From positions 806,001 through 870,000 of the forward strand of contig NZ_VFNP01000002.1 of assembly GCF_006715635.1 (NCBI RefSeq): 64,000 bases of DNA, given 5' to 3'. The translations under genes were made by a program, and so were the position numbers. The stretch comes from Streptomyces sp. SLBN-118 (GTDB taxonomy: Bacteria > Actinomycetota > Actinomycetes > Streptomycetales > Streptomycetaceae). Shown here piece by piece: positions 1-9,082 of this stretch; position 1 is the first letter of the stretch, and each line of letters begins with the position of its first letter. The notes beneath the pieces were generated by a model that worked only from the letters and a program-made list of their open reading frames with translations, ran no database searches and was not told the origin of the DNA.

Positions 1-1
1 C

Positions 2-2116
2 CGGATTGTCGTCGGCGAGGACGGCGCACCGGCCCGTATGGTCGGGCGGCTCTGGGAGACCAACGAGAGCCTGGTCGCCCTGGACTCGGTCGGCCGCGCC
101 CTGCGGCACATGAGCGACGGATTCCTCGCGGTCGACACCGCCTGGAGGGTCCTCTACGTCAACGTCCTGGCCGAGCGACTCCTCGGCCCCTCGCGGGAAC
201 TCGTCGGGCGGACGCTGTGGGACATCCGGGAGGTCAATACGCCCGGCCTCGAATCGGCGTGCCGCCGGGCCGTTGCCGACCGCAGGCCGACCGGGCTGGA
301 TCTGCGGCTGCCCGTCGACGGCCGCTGGTATCACCTGCGGCTGATCCCCGTGCCCGACGGACTGACGGTCTATCTGACCGACGTCACCGAGCGACGCCGG
401 GCGGAGGAGCAGCGTCTGGCGGCGGAACATGCGGCCGCCGAACGAGCCGCACGCATCGGGGAGCTGACAGCGGCGCTCGCCGAGGCACTCACCGCGGAGG
501 ATGTGGTGGCCGCGGCGGCCGAGCGGGTACTGCCGCTGTTCGGCGCGACCGGGCTGATCGTGCAAGCGCGTCAAAGTGGCCGGGTACAACCGGTCGGGTC
601 AGTCGGATACCCGCGCGCATTCCTCGACGAGCTGGCCAAGGGCGGCATCCCGGCCGCCTCCCCCATCGAACTCGCACTGCACGACGGTATCCCGAGGTTC
701 ATCGACTCGATGGAGGAGATGAAGGCCGACTATCCGGAGATGGGCGTCCTGCCGGGCCTGAGCGGGAAGCAAGCCTGGGCCTTCCTGCCGCTGGTGGTCT
801 CCGGCCGCGCGGTCGGCGGCTGTGTGGTCTCGTTCGACCGGCCCCGCCATCTCACCGGAGAGGAGCGCACCCTGCTCGTCGCGCTCAGCGGACTGGTCGC
901 CCAGGCCCTGGAACGGGCCCGGCAGTACGACGCGGAGCACGGCCGGGCGCAGGCGTTGCAGCGCGGCCTGCTCCCCCGCGCGCTTCCGGCCCTCCCGGCC
1001 GTCACCGCCGCCGCCCGCTATCTGCCGGCCAGCGAGGGCACGCTCGGCGGCGACTGGTACGACGTCATTCCGCTCTCCGCCGACCGCGTCGCGCTGGTCA
1101 TCGGCGACGTGATGGGCCACGGCCTCCACGAGGCCGCCACCATGGGCCGACTCCGCACCGCCGTACACACTCTGGCCGGTCTCGAACTGCCTCCCGACGA
1201 GTTGTTCTCCCACCTCAACGACCTGGTCAGCGAGCTGGGCGACGACTTCTACGCCACGTGCCTCTACGCCCTCTACGATCCCGCCTCCGGCGTCTGCACA
1301 TTCGCCGGTGCCGGACACCCGCCACCGGCGGTCGTCCACCCCGACGGCACGCTGCACTTCGCCGACGTCGCCGCCAACCCGCCGCTCGGAGCTGCCACGC
1401 CGCCCTTCGAAACCACGGAGCTGAAGCTCCCCGAGGGAAGCCTCCTGGTGCTCTACACCGACGGTTTCGTGGAATCCGCCCGGCGCGACATCGACAGCGG
1501 AATCGAGCAGTTGGCCAAGGCACTCACCGTCGGCCTCGACGGCGCGCGGGGCGCGGACAGGTCCCCAGTCCGCGAGGCCCCACCACGTCCCCGGCCAGGA
1601 ACCCCCCACCGCCACTCCGAAGCCGGGCATCTCGAACGGCTCTGCGAATCGCTCGTCTCCGCTCTCCTGCCCGCCCAGGAGGAGACCAGCGACGATGCCG
1701 CTCTGCTCATTGCCCGCACCCATATCCTCCCGGCCGACGACATGGCGTCCTGGCCCCTGCCCGAGGACCCCGCTGCGGCCGGAGTGGCCCGCGGCCATGT
1801 CCGGCATCAGCTGGGCCAATGGCAGCTCGACGATCTTGTCGCGACCACCGAGCTGATCGCCAGCGAACTGGTGGGCAATGTGGTGCGGCACGCGAAAGGC
1901 CCCGTCCGGCTGCGCCTGCTCCGGAGCCGGACGCTCATCTGCGAGGTCTCGGACGGCAGTCTCACCACACCCCGCATCCGCCGTGCTCTGGACACCGACG
2001 AGGGCGGCCGCGGACTCCAACTGGTGGCCGCACTCAGTCATCGCTGGGGCACGCGTTACACCTCCGAGGGCAAGTGCATCTGGACCGAGCAGCCATTGCC
2101 CGAGCCCGTGCGGTGA
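2..2116 (+). CDS. PAS/GAF/PP2C/HATPase multi-sensor phosphatase, 5' end outside window
   Basis: This is a signalling protein of the SpoIIE/RsbU type, expected to dephosphorylate an anti-sigma-factor antagonist and carrying its own RsbW-like kinase domain. Reading from base 2, the frame is open upstream of the first ATG at base 38, and those residues (RIVVGEDGAPARMVG) look like the end of a PAS fold, so the true start lies before the window. From base 38 the order is a PAS domain (residues about 24-115), a GAF domain (about 140-295), a PP2C phosphatase domain (about 325-500; GDWYD, GDVMGHG, AGHPPP and YTDGF motifs) and a C-terminal HATPase_c domain (about 570-690; N-box with SELVGNVVRHA, glycine motif EGGRGLQL). 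A low-complexity Pro/Arg insert lies between the phosphatase and ATPase domains. The acidic metal-binding residues of PP2C are present, so it should be active. The input signal is unknown. Confidence 0.9.
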   Translation, partial: RIVVGEDGAPARMVGRLWETNESLVALDSVGRALRHMSDGFLAVDTAWRVLYVNVLAERLLGPSRELVGRTLWDIREVNTPGLESACRRAVADRRPTGLDLRLPVDGRWYHLRLIPVPDGLTVYLTDVTERRRAEEQRLAAEHAAAERAARIGELTAALAEALTAEDVVAAAAERVLPLFGATGLIVQARQSGRVQPVGSVGYPRAFLDELAKGGIPAASPIELALHDGIPRFIDSMEEMKADYPEMGVLPGLSGKQAWAFLPLVVSGRAVGGCVVSFDRPRHLTGEERTLLVALSGLVAQALERARQYDAEHGRAQALQRGLLPRALPALPAVTAAARYLPASEGTLGGDWYDVIPLSADRVALVIGDVMGHGLHEAATMGRLRTAVHTLAGLELPPDELFSHLNDLVSELGDDFYATCLYALYDPASGVCTFAGAGHPPPAVVHPDGTLHFADVAANPPLGAATPPFETTELKLPEGSLLVLYTDGFVESARRDIDSGIEQLAKALTVGLDGARGADRSPVREAPPRPRPGTPHRHSEAGHLERLCESLVSALLPAQEETSDDAALLIARTHILPADDMASWPLPEDPAAAGVARGHVRHQLGQWQLDDLVATTELIASELVGNVVRHAKGPVRLRLLRSRTLICEVSDGSLTTPRIRRALDTDEGGRGLQLVAALSHRWGTRYTSEGKCIWTEQPLPEPVR

Positions 2117-2307
2117 CCCACCGGGCCGACCCCCCGCGCAAAGGTCGACGGCCTGTCACGGTCGAGAGGGCAGCGAGGCCCCTCATAGGGGCTGCACGCA
2201 CTCCGGGCGACGTAAGTATGGTGTCCCACCACATGTGCCCGTAACCTGCGCGTTTCTACGGTGTGGCGACACAACGACATCCTCGCCCCCGCCCGGAAGT
2301 GGTGACC

Positions 2308-3696
2308 ATGGCCGCCTCGGCATCCGCCCCACCAGCCCCCGCCCCCAGCTCACTCAAGCGCATCGTCGCCGCGAGCCTCATCGGGACCACCATCGAGTGG
2401 TACGACTTCTTCCTCTATGGATCGGCCGCCGCGCTCGTCTTCAACAAGCTGTTCTTCCCGGGCTCCGATCCGCTCGTCGGAACCCTGCTTTCCTTCCTCA
2501 CCTACGCCGTCGGGTTCGCCGCCCGCCCGCTCGGCGCGCTGGTCTTCGGGCACTTCGGCGACCGGCTCGGCCGTAAGAAGCTGCTGGTGCTGAGCCTGCT
2601 GCTGATGGGCGGGGCGACCTTCGCAATCGGACTGCTGCCGACGCATGCCACCGTCGGGACCGCCGCGCCCGTCCTGCTCACCACGTTGCGGCTGGTGCAG
2701 GGATTCGCGCTCGGCGGCGAGTGGGGCGGTGCCGTGCTGCTCGTGTCCGAACACGGGGACGCCAAGCGGCGCGGTTTCTGGGCTTCATGGCCTCAAACCG
2801 GCGCTCCCGCCGGGCAGTTGCTCGCCACCGGAGTGCTCTCCGCGCTGACCGCTCTGCTGTCGGACGCGGCCTTCACCTCATGGGGCTGGCGCATACCCTT
2901 CCTCCTCTCCGGTGTGCTGGTGATCGTCGGCTTGTGGATTCGTCTCTCTGTCGATGAATCACCGGTCTTCAAGGCCGCGCTGGCACAGGCAGAGGTACGC
3001 CAGGCCGCGGCCGGGCAGGCCGAGAAGATGCCGCTCGTCGCCGTGCTGCGGCACCACTGGCGCGATGTGCTGGTCGCGATGGGCGCACGCATGGCGGAGA
3101 ACATCAGCTACTACGTCATCACCGCTTTCATCCTCGTGTACGCGACGACTGCCGTGGAGATGAGCAAGCAGACCGCGCTCAATGCCGTACTCATCGCCTC
3201 CGCCGTGCACTTCGCGGTCATCCCGGCGTGGGGCGCGCTCTCGGACCGGATCGGGCGCAGGCCGGTGTATCTCATCGGCGCGATCGGCGTCGGCGCCTGG
3301 ATGTTCCCGTTCTTCTCGCTCATCGACACCGGCAGCTTCGGCAGTCTGCTGCTCGCCGTCACGGTCGGGCTGGTGTTCCACGGAGCGATGTACGCACCGC
3401 AGGCCGCCTTCTTCTCCGAGATGTTCGCGACGCGCATGCGCTATTCCGGTGCCTCCATCGGCGCGCAGTTCTCCTCGGTCGCGGCCGGTGCCCCGGCGCC
3501 GCTGATCGCCACCGCGCTGCTCGCCGACTACGACTCGTCGACCCCGATCGCCCTGTATGTCATCGCCGCGGCGCTGATCACGGTGGTGGCCATCGGGTGT
3601 GCGCGAGAGACCCGGCAGCGAGACCTGAACGCCGTCGAGGCGGAGCCGGTGGAGGAAGCGCCCGCCGCCCGCTCGGCGGATATGCGCACCGCCTGA
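2308..3696 (+). CDS. MFS transporter, metabolite:H+ symporter (MHS) type
   Basis: A 462-residue inner-membrane secondary transporter with 12 predicted membrane segments. The N-terminal IEWYDFFLYG stretch and the loop 2-3 motif GHFGDRLGRKK are typical of the MHS group (ProP/ShiA/KgtP-like), whose members import organic acids or betaines with protons. A matching DRIGRRP motif follows the central loop. I place the start at ATG 2308 because GGAAG lies about 8-10 bases upstream; an in-frame upstream start at 2263 has a sequence unlike a membrane protein N-terminus. It converges on a PucR-like regulator gene, which is preceded by a 3-hydroxybutyrate-dehydrogenase-like gene. This suggests, by inference only, that the substrate is a small organic acid such as 3-hydroxybutyrate. 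Confidence 0.88.
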   Translation: MAASASAPPAPAPSSLKRIVAASLIGTTIEWYDFFLYGSAAALVFNKLFFPGSDPLVGTLLSFLTYAVGFAARPLGALVFGHFGDRLGRKKLLVLSLLLMGGATFAIGLLPTHATVGTAAPVLLTTLRLVQGFALGGEWGGAVLLVSEHGDAKRRGFWASWPQTGAPAGQLLATGVLSALTALLSDAAFTSWGWRIPFLLSGVLVIVGLWIRLSVDESPVFKAALAQAEVRQAAAGQAEKMPLVAVLRHHWRDVLVAMGARMAENISYYVITAFILVYATTAVEMSKQTALNAVLIASAVHFAVIPAWGALSDRIGRRPVYLIGAIGVGAWMFPFFSLIDTGSFGSLLLAVTVGLVFHGAMYAPQAAFFSEMFATRMRYSGASIGAQFSSVAAGAPAPLIATALLADYDSSTPIALYVIAAALITVVAIGCARETRQRDLNAVEAEPVEEAPAARSADMRTA

Positions 3697-3771
3697 CGGA
3701 CGCAGGACGAACAACTCCCGTCTGCCGCGCGAACTCCCGAGAAGGGGGTCCGGCGCGGCGGCACGTTCGGC

Positions 3772-5700
3772 TCAGCGAGCGACCGAGGCGGACATCGCGT
3801 GCAGACGAAGCGCCAGCTGGATCTCGAGCGCACGGCCCGGTGACTGCCAGTCCGGGCCGAGCAGCCGGCCTATTCGCTCCAGGCGCTGGGCCACGGTGTT
3901 CACATGAACGTGCAGATCCTCCTTCGTACGGGCAGGGCTCATGCCGCTCGCGAAGTACGCGTCGAGCGTGCGCACCAGGTCCGTGCCGCGCTTGCGGTCG
4001 TAGTCGACGACCTCGCCCATCGTCCGCTGGACGAAACCGTCGATGTCACCGGGGTCGGCGAGCAACAGGCCGAGGAAACCCAGGTCCTGTGCCGCGGCCC
4101 CCTGCCCTGAGCGGCCGAGCAGACGCAGGGCGTCGAGGCAGCGGCGCGCCTGCTCGTACGCCCCCGCTATCGGGCCGGGATCGCCGGCGGGCGCTGCCAC
4201 CGGCGAGGAAGCGCCGACGGTGACCAACTCCCTGAGCGTGCCGCCCAGTTGTCTGGCTGTCTGGCGGGCGAGGTCGGAGGCGCTGTCGCGAGGGCCGAGC
4301 GGCAGCAGCAGGACGGCGCCGCCGTCGCGGGCGGCCGACAGACCCGAGCGGGTCGCGGCCAGATGCGAGGCGGCCGACCACAGCCGCTGGCGGTCCGCGG
4401 TCTCCCGTTGCGCGGTGGCCGCGGCCGCATCGCTGCCGCGTGCCCCGGCGTCCCGGCCTGGGCAGTCCGTGCCCGGTGCGTCGATCCGGGCGGCCAGCAC
4501 CACATGCGGCACGTCGAGATCGGCGTGCAGCCGGGCCGCCCGTTCGCGCAGCAGCCGCGGGTCCCGGTCCGCCGCATCGAGAAGGTCGTCGAGCAGTTCG
4601 CCCCGGACCCGCTGTTCCGCCTCGTGGGCGGAGCGCCGGGCGAGGAGCAACAGTGAGGTGACCATGGCGGCGCGCTCCAGGGTGCGCTGGTCGACGGGGT
4701 CGAGGTCGCGGTGGCCGCGGAGCATCAGGGCTCCCAGCAGCTCACCGCCCGCTGACACCGCTGCCACCCAGTCGTCCCCGTGCCGTATCGCGCGCCCGTC
4801 GGCGCCGGTCACTTCGAGGTCTTCATCCGTGAACTCGACTGTGCCGTCGAGGACTTCGGAGAGCGCGGCAGCCACATCATGGACCCCGCCACCGCGCAGG
4901 ACGACCTCGGTCAGCCGGTCGTGGACCTCCGACGCGCGCTCGATGACGCCACTGTGGTCCCGGATGATCTGGTTGGCCCGCTCCAGCTCGGCGAGCGCGG
5001 AACGGGTCTCGGCCAGCAGGTTGGCGGTGTCGATGGCGACGGCGGCATGTGCGGCGAACGAGGCCAGCAGGGCTACCTGTTCCCGTTCGAACACTCTCGC
5101 GCGGCGGTCCGCCGCGAAAAGCACGCCGATGACCTGGCTGCCGAGCATCAGCGGCACTCCGAGAATCGCGACCAGGCCTTCGTCACTGACGGCCGTGTCG
5201 ATCGCCCTGGTGTGCTCGAAGCGGGCGTCGTCGAAATAGCTGTCGGTGACATACGGCCGTGCGGTCTGGGCGACAAGCCCGCCGAGCCCCTCCCCCATGC
5301 CCAGCCGCAGCTGCTGGAAGCGCGCCGAGACCGAGCCTTCGGTGACGCGCATATAGGTGTCGCCCGCAGAAGGGTCGTTCAGGCTCAAGTAGGCGACCTC
5401 GGTGCCCAGGAGTGAGCGGGCGCGCTGCACTATTGCGCGCAGCACGGCATCGAGATCGCGCAGTCCCGCCAGGTCGTGCGCGGTCTCGAAGAGCGCGGAC
5501 AGCTCGGCCTCACGCCGTCGCCGTCCCTCCAACTCGGCTCGCACCCGCAGCGCGAGCTGCTTGGCCTGGTCGAGTGCGGCGAGCTCGTCCGGTCCGGCGC
5601 CGCTCGCGCGGGCGAGCAGCAGCGGCCGGTCGTACGCCTCGGCGGCGGCGCCGCGAGCGAGGAGCTCCAGGTAGGAGGCTTGATCGTGGGACATGGACAC
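3772..5700 (-). CDS. GAF-domain PucR-family transcriptional regulator
   Basis: A 642-residue cytoplasmic regulator. A GAF domain occupies roughly residues 50-205, a diverged GGDEF-like/PucR central region follows, and the C-terminal 55 residues form the PucR helix-turn-helix (FASGMSPARTKEDLHVHVNT and RLLGPDW motifs, HTH_30 type). Proteins of this layout are often activators of neighbouring catabolic genes. The gene lies 72 bases downstream of the SDR dehydrogenase gene on the same strand, so the two may be co-transcribed. It converges on the MHS transporter gene. The start could be the GTG at 5700 or the ATG two codons later (5694); an AGG-type ribosome site lies just upstream of both. The ligand sensed by the GAF domain cannot be told from sequence. 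Confidence 0.85.
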   Translation of the reverse strand: MSMSHDQASYLELLARGAAAEAYDRPLLLARASGAGPDELAALDQAKQLALRVRAELEGRRRREAELSALFETAHDLAGLRDLDAVLRAIVQRARSLLGTEVAYLSLNDPSAGDTYMRVTEGSVSARFQQLRLGMGEGLGGLVAQTARPYVTDSYFDDARFEHTRAIDTAVSDEGLVAILGVPLMLGSQVIGVLFAADRRARVFEREQVALLASFAAHAAVAIDTANLLAETRSALAELERANQIIRDHSGVIERASEVHDRLTEVVLRGGGVHDVAAALSEVLDGTVEFTDEDLEVTGADGRAIRHGDDWVAAVSAGGELLGALMLRGHRDLDPVDQRTLERAAMVTSLLLLARRSAHEAEQRVRGELLDDLLDAADRDPRLLRERAARLHADLDVPHVVLAARIDAPGTDCPGRDAGARGSDAAAATAQRETADRQRLWSAASHLAATRSGLSAARDGGAVLLLPLGPRDSASDLARQTARQLGGTLRELVTVGASSPVAAPAGDPGPIAGAYEQARRCLDALRLLGRSGQGAAAQDLGFLGLLLADPGDIDGFVQRTMGEVVDYDRKRGTDLVRTLDAYFASGMSPARTKEDLHVHVNTVAQRLERIGRLLGPDWQSPGRALEIQLALRLHAMSASVAR

Positions 5701-5772
5701 AGGATTACCTGCCGTACGGGTGGTCGCACCAGACCTGTGGACGACGAAGCCGTTGTGGACAACCTCGTCACG

Positions 5773-6588
5773 CTAGTGAGCGGTCCAGCCGCCGTCGAGG
5801 GTGAGTGAGGTGCCGGTGATGAAGGACGCCTGCGGGGTGCACAGATAGAGCACCGCTTCGGCGACCTCCTCCGGCTCGATCAGCCTCTTGATCGCGGAGT
5901 CCTTGAGCAGTACGTCGGCGAGCACACGCTCCGCGGCCATGGAGTGGGCAACCGCCTGGTCGGCGATCTGCCGCTCGACCAGGGGCGTGCGCACATAGCC
6001 GGGATTGACACAGACCGATGTCACTCCGTGCGGGGCGCCTTCGAGGGCCGCGGTCTTGGAGAGCCCCTCCAGACCGTGTTTGGCAGCCACATACGCGGAC
6101 TTGAAGGCAGAGGCGCGCAGCCCGTGAACGGAGGAGATATTGACGATGCGGCCCCACCCCTGCGCGTACATGTGCGGCAGTGCGCCCCTGATCAGGCGGA
6201 ACGGTGCCTCCAGCATCACCGTGAGCACGGTGTGGAAGACGTCCGGCGGGAACTGCTCGATGGGCCGGACCAGTTGCAGCCCGGCGTTGTTCACCAGGAT
6301 GTCGGCGCCGGCCGCGGCCGCCTCGGCCGCGTCGAGATCGGTGAGATCCAGGACGTCCGGTTCGACGGCGCCCGCCAGCCCGTCGCAGTGCGCGGCAAGG
6401 GCCTCGAGCCCGTGGGCATCCCGGTCGACCGCCCTGACCTTGGCTCCGGCGGCCGCCAGCCGCAGCGCACACGCGCGGCCGATACCGCCGGCCGCGCCGG
6501 TGACGAGTGCCGTACGGCCGCCGAGATCGAGGTCGACCGAAGGCGCGGGGAGGTGGGGTGCGGGACCTGGTGTGGTGGGGGCGGTCAT
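5773..6588 (-). CDS. SDR oxidoreductase, probable 3-hydroxybutyrate dehydrogenase
   Basis: A classical short-chain dehydrogenase of 271 residues that probably oxidises (R)-3-hydroxybutyrate to acetoacetate with NAD. The cofactor loop TGAAGGIG is at residues 30-37, NNAG at 100-103, and the catalytic Ser153-Tyr166-Lys170 triad (YVAAK) is intact. The segment SSVHGLRASAFKSAYVAAKH and the following VNPGYVRTPL resemble D-beta-hydroxybutyrate dehydrogenases more than generic SDRs, but substrate assignment rests on family resemblance and context. I use ATG 6588; a GTG three codons upstream (6597) is also possible and neither has a strong ribosome site. It sits upstream of the PucR-like regulator and 55 bases downstream of a NUDIX gene. 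Confidence 0.85.
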   Translation of the reverse strand: MTAPTTPGPAPHLPAPSVDLDLGGRTALVTGAAGGIGRACALRLAAAGAKVRAVDRDAHGLEALAAHCDGLAGAVEPDVLDLTDLDAAEAAAAGADILVNNAGLQLVRPIEQFPPDVFHTVLTVMLEAPFRLIRGALPHMYAQGWGRIVNISSVHGLRASAFKSAYVAAKHGLEGLSKTAALEGAPHGVTSVCVNPGYVRTPLVERQIADQAVAHSMAAERVLADVLLKDSAIKRLIEPEEVAEAVLYLCTPQASFITGTSLTLDGGWTAH

Positions 6589-6643
6589 GCTTCGCACCCT
6601 AGGCAGTGATGATCCGCCGACCGATGTGGTCAGCGCCCATACT

Positions 6644-7126
6644 TCACTGCTCGGTGGTGGGTTGGAACCATGCAGGACCCTCGGTCAGGGCCTGCTTGAT
6701 CCGGAAGCGGGCGAAATCCTTGAGTTCGGGCAGCATGTCCACAGAGAACCATCCCACCTCCAGCGACTCGTCGTCGTTGACACGCGCCTGTCCGCCCACC
6801 GCGCGACAGCGGAAGGTGATGTCCATGAACTGGCACCGGTCGCCGTTGGGGTAGGTGATCGGCTTGGGCAGCCCATGGACGAGCACGACCCGTTCGGCGA
6901 CACAGCGCACCGCGGTCTCCTCGTACACCTCGCGCACCGCCGTCACGGCCGGCTGCTCCCCCGGCTCCGGAATTCCGCCGATGATTGCCCACTTGCCGGT
7001 GTCGGCACGTCTGCCGAGCAGCACGCGGCCCTTGTCGTCGAAGACGACCGCGCTGACGCCAGGCAGCAGGAGCAGCTGATGGCCTGCACCGGCCCGGATC
7101 TGGCGGATGAAATCAGGGGTTGCCAT
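6644..7126 (-). CDS. NUDIX hydrolase
   Basis: A 160-residue NUDIX pyrophosphohydrolase. The Nudix box spans residues 51-73 (GIPEPGEQP then REVYEETAV), with the metal-binding REVYEE core intact. The fold begins near LLLLPGVSAVVFDDKGRVLL. The substrate (oxidised nucleotide, nucleotide sugar or other nucleoside diphosphate-X) is not predictable. It starts at ATG 7126, 67 bases downstream of the Lnt stop codon and on the same strand, so it may be read from the Lnt transcript or from a local promoter. Confidence 0.88.
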   Translation of the reverse strand: MATPDFIRQIRAGAGHQLLLLPGVSAVVFDDKGRVLLGRRADTGKWAIIGGIPEPGEQPAVTAVREVYEETAVRCVAERVVLVHGLPKPITYPNGDRCQFMDITFRCRAVGGQARVNDDESLEVGWFSVDMLPELKDFARFRIKQALTEGPAWFQPTTEQ

Positions 7127-7193
7127 GTACTCGACCCTAATGGGCGTCGGCCGTCCTCACCGGCGGAGACATCCTCGCGGGCGTCACCGTGTC

Positions 7194-8813
7194 CTACCCG
7201 GCCTGGAGCGTGTCCTGCTCGGCCTTCCGCAGCCTGCGGTCCCCGGCCGAACGCGCGACGGCCCACCCGAGTCCACCGGCCGCGACCAGCACCAGAATCC
7301 CCTCGGGCCAGGTGGCGAGCCGGGTCGCGGGAGTCAGCGAGGAACGCAGCGGCACCGCGGCGACCAGCGCGTCCGGCGTGAACATCCGGGTCTTCTGGAC
7401 GATCTTCCCATCCGGCAGGATCACCGCGCTGACGCCACTGGTGACGGGCACGACGACGGAGCGCCCGTGCTCGACGGCCCGCACCCGTGACATCGCCAGC
7501 TGCTGATAGGTCATCTCGCTTCGACCGAACGTGGCGTTGTTGCTGGGTACGGAGATCAGCTGCGCGCCGTGGGTGACGGTGTCCCGCGCGGCGTCGTCGA
7601 ACGCCGCCTCGAAGCAGGTGACGAGCCCGACCTTGGTACCCGCCAGATCGAAGACACCCACGGTGTGACCCGGGCCGAAGTCACGCCGTACCCGGTCGAC
7701 GTCGGCGCTGAAGAGCCGCACGAAGGAGCGCATCGGGATGTACTCGCCGAACGGCTGCACATGACGCTTGTCGTAGGTGTTGACGGGCCCGCGCGCGGGG
7801 TCCCATTCGATCAGGGTGTTGCGGAGCTTGCCGGTGTCGGGAGTGACCACGGCGCCCACGACGGTCGGCACCCCGATCGCCTTCACCGCGTCGTCGATGA
7901 CGACCTTGGCGTCGGCATTGCGGTACGGGTCGAGATCCGAGGAGTTCTCGGGCCACAGCACGAAGTCCGGCTTCGCCGCCTTGCCCGCCTTCACCTCGGC
8001 GGCCAGCTGCTGGGTGCGGCGGGCGTGGTTGTCGAGGACGGCGCGGCGCTGGGAGTTGAAGTCGAGCCCGAGGCGCGGCACATTGCCCTGGATCGCGGCG
8101 ACGGTCGCGGTGCCGTCCTCGGCGGTGTCGTCGACGAGCGGCAGGGCGGCGAGGCTCCCGGCCACCGGGACGAGCACGGTGAGGACGGCTGCGAGAGCCG
8201 CACCGCGCGGCAGTTCACCACTGCGCCGGTAGGCGAGAACACGGCGCACCGTCTCGTACAGACCGAAGCCACACAGGACGACCGCGAAGCTGAGCAGCGG
8301 CGTCCCTCCCACGGCGGCCAGCGGCAGAAAGACGCTGTCCGCCTGGCCGAAGGCGATCTTGCCCCAGGGAAAACCACCGAACGGCATCCGCGCGCGGGCC
8401 GCCTCGCCCACGATCCACACGCCGGCAGCCCACACCGGCCACAGGGGCAGTCGGGACACCGCGGCAATGCCCATGCAGGCAAGTGCGACGAAGACCGCCT
8501 CCGCCGCGGTCAGGGCGAGCCACGGCAGGGCGCCGACCTCCTCGCCCGTCCACACGAGCAGGGGCAGCAGAAAGCCGAGGCCGGTGAGGTAACCCAGACC
8601 GAAGGCGGGCCGCAGCCTGCGCCCGTACAAGGTCCACCCGAGCAGGGCGAACGCGGGCAGGGCCAGCCACCACAGGGGCCGCGGCGGGAAGCTCAGGTAG
8701 AGCATCACCCCGGACAGCGCGGCGGCTCCCGGCCGTACGGACCGGCGCAGCAGCGGTCGGCCTGCGGCGGTGGCGGGCTGTGGGGTCTCGACGGAGGTGA
8801 TGGTGACGCTCAC
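7194..8813 (-). CDS. lnt: Apolipoprotein N-acyltransferase
   Basis: A 539-residue membrane enzyme that transfers a third acyl chain to the N-terminal cysteine of lipoproteins on the outer face of the cytoplasmic membrane. Several membrane segments (residues about 25-215) precede a nitrilase-type catalytic domain. The expected Glu-Lys-Cys triad can be seen: Glu in LWPENSSD (about residue 289), Lys in YDKRHVQPFGEY (about 349) and Cys in VTCFEAAFDD (about 400), with spacing close to that of the E. coli enzyme. A last membrane helix follows near residue 505-525. The GTG start at 8813 has only a weak ribosome site. The upstream region is shared with the divergent O-antigen-ligase-like gene at 9083. 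Confidence 0.92.
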   Translation of the reverse strand: MSVTITSVETPQPATAAGRPLLRRSVRPGAAALSGVMLYLSFPPRPLWWLALPAFALLGWTLYGRRLRPAFGLGYLTGLGFLLPLLVWTGEEVGALPWLALTAAEAVFVALACMGIAAVSRLPLWPVWAAGVWIVGEAARARMPFGGFPWGKIAFGQADSVFLPLAAVGGTPLLSFAVVLCGFGLYETVRRVLAYRRSGELPRGAALAAVLTVLVPVAGSLAALPLVDDTAEDGTATVAAIQGNVPRLGLDFNSQRRAVLDNHARRTQQLAAEVKAGKAAKPDFVLWPENSSDLDPYRNADAKVVIDDAVKAIGVPTVVGAVVTPDTGKLRNTLIEWDPARGPVNTYDKRHVQPFGEYIPMRSFVRLFSADVDRVRRDFGPGHTVGVFDLAGTKVGLVTCFEAAFDDAARDTVTHGAQLISVPSNNATFGRSEMTYQQLAMSRVRAVEHGRSVVVPVTSGVSAVILPDGKIVQKTRMFTPDALVAAVPLRSSLTPATRLATWPEGILVLVAAGGLGWAVARSAGDRRLRKAEQDTLQAG

Positions 8814-9082
8814 CCAGCGGAGTCTACGGTGGTTGGCTGTACTCCCGGCAGTCCGGCCCGATCACCGGCCGCGAATGCCCTCCGGATCACCCGCCCCTGC
8901 AGCGGGCCGGATCGCCTGACGCGTCGGCTGGCCGAGCGTCCTGCCGCCAGCGCTGCCGCAACGTTCCTGCGCAACCCATCCACAAACCCCCGCATCTGCC
9001 GTTACCGTGTGCGCCAGTCCCTGCCAGCCGATCCGGTTCGGCTGCTGCGGCAGGGCCCGTCACAGGTCGGGGGGTCGACGGG

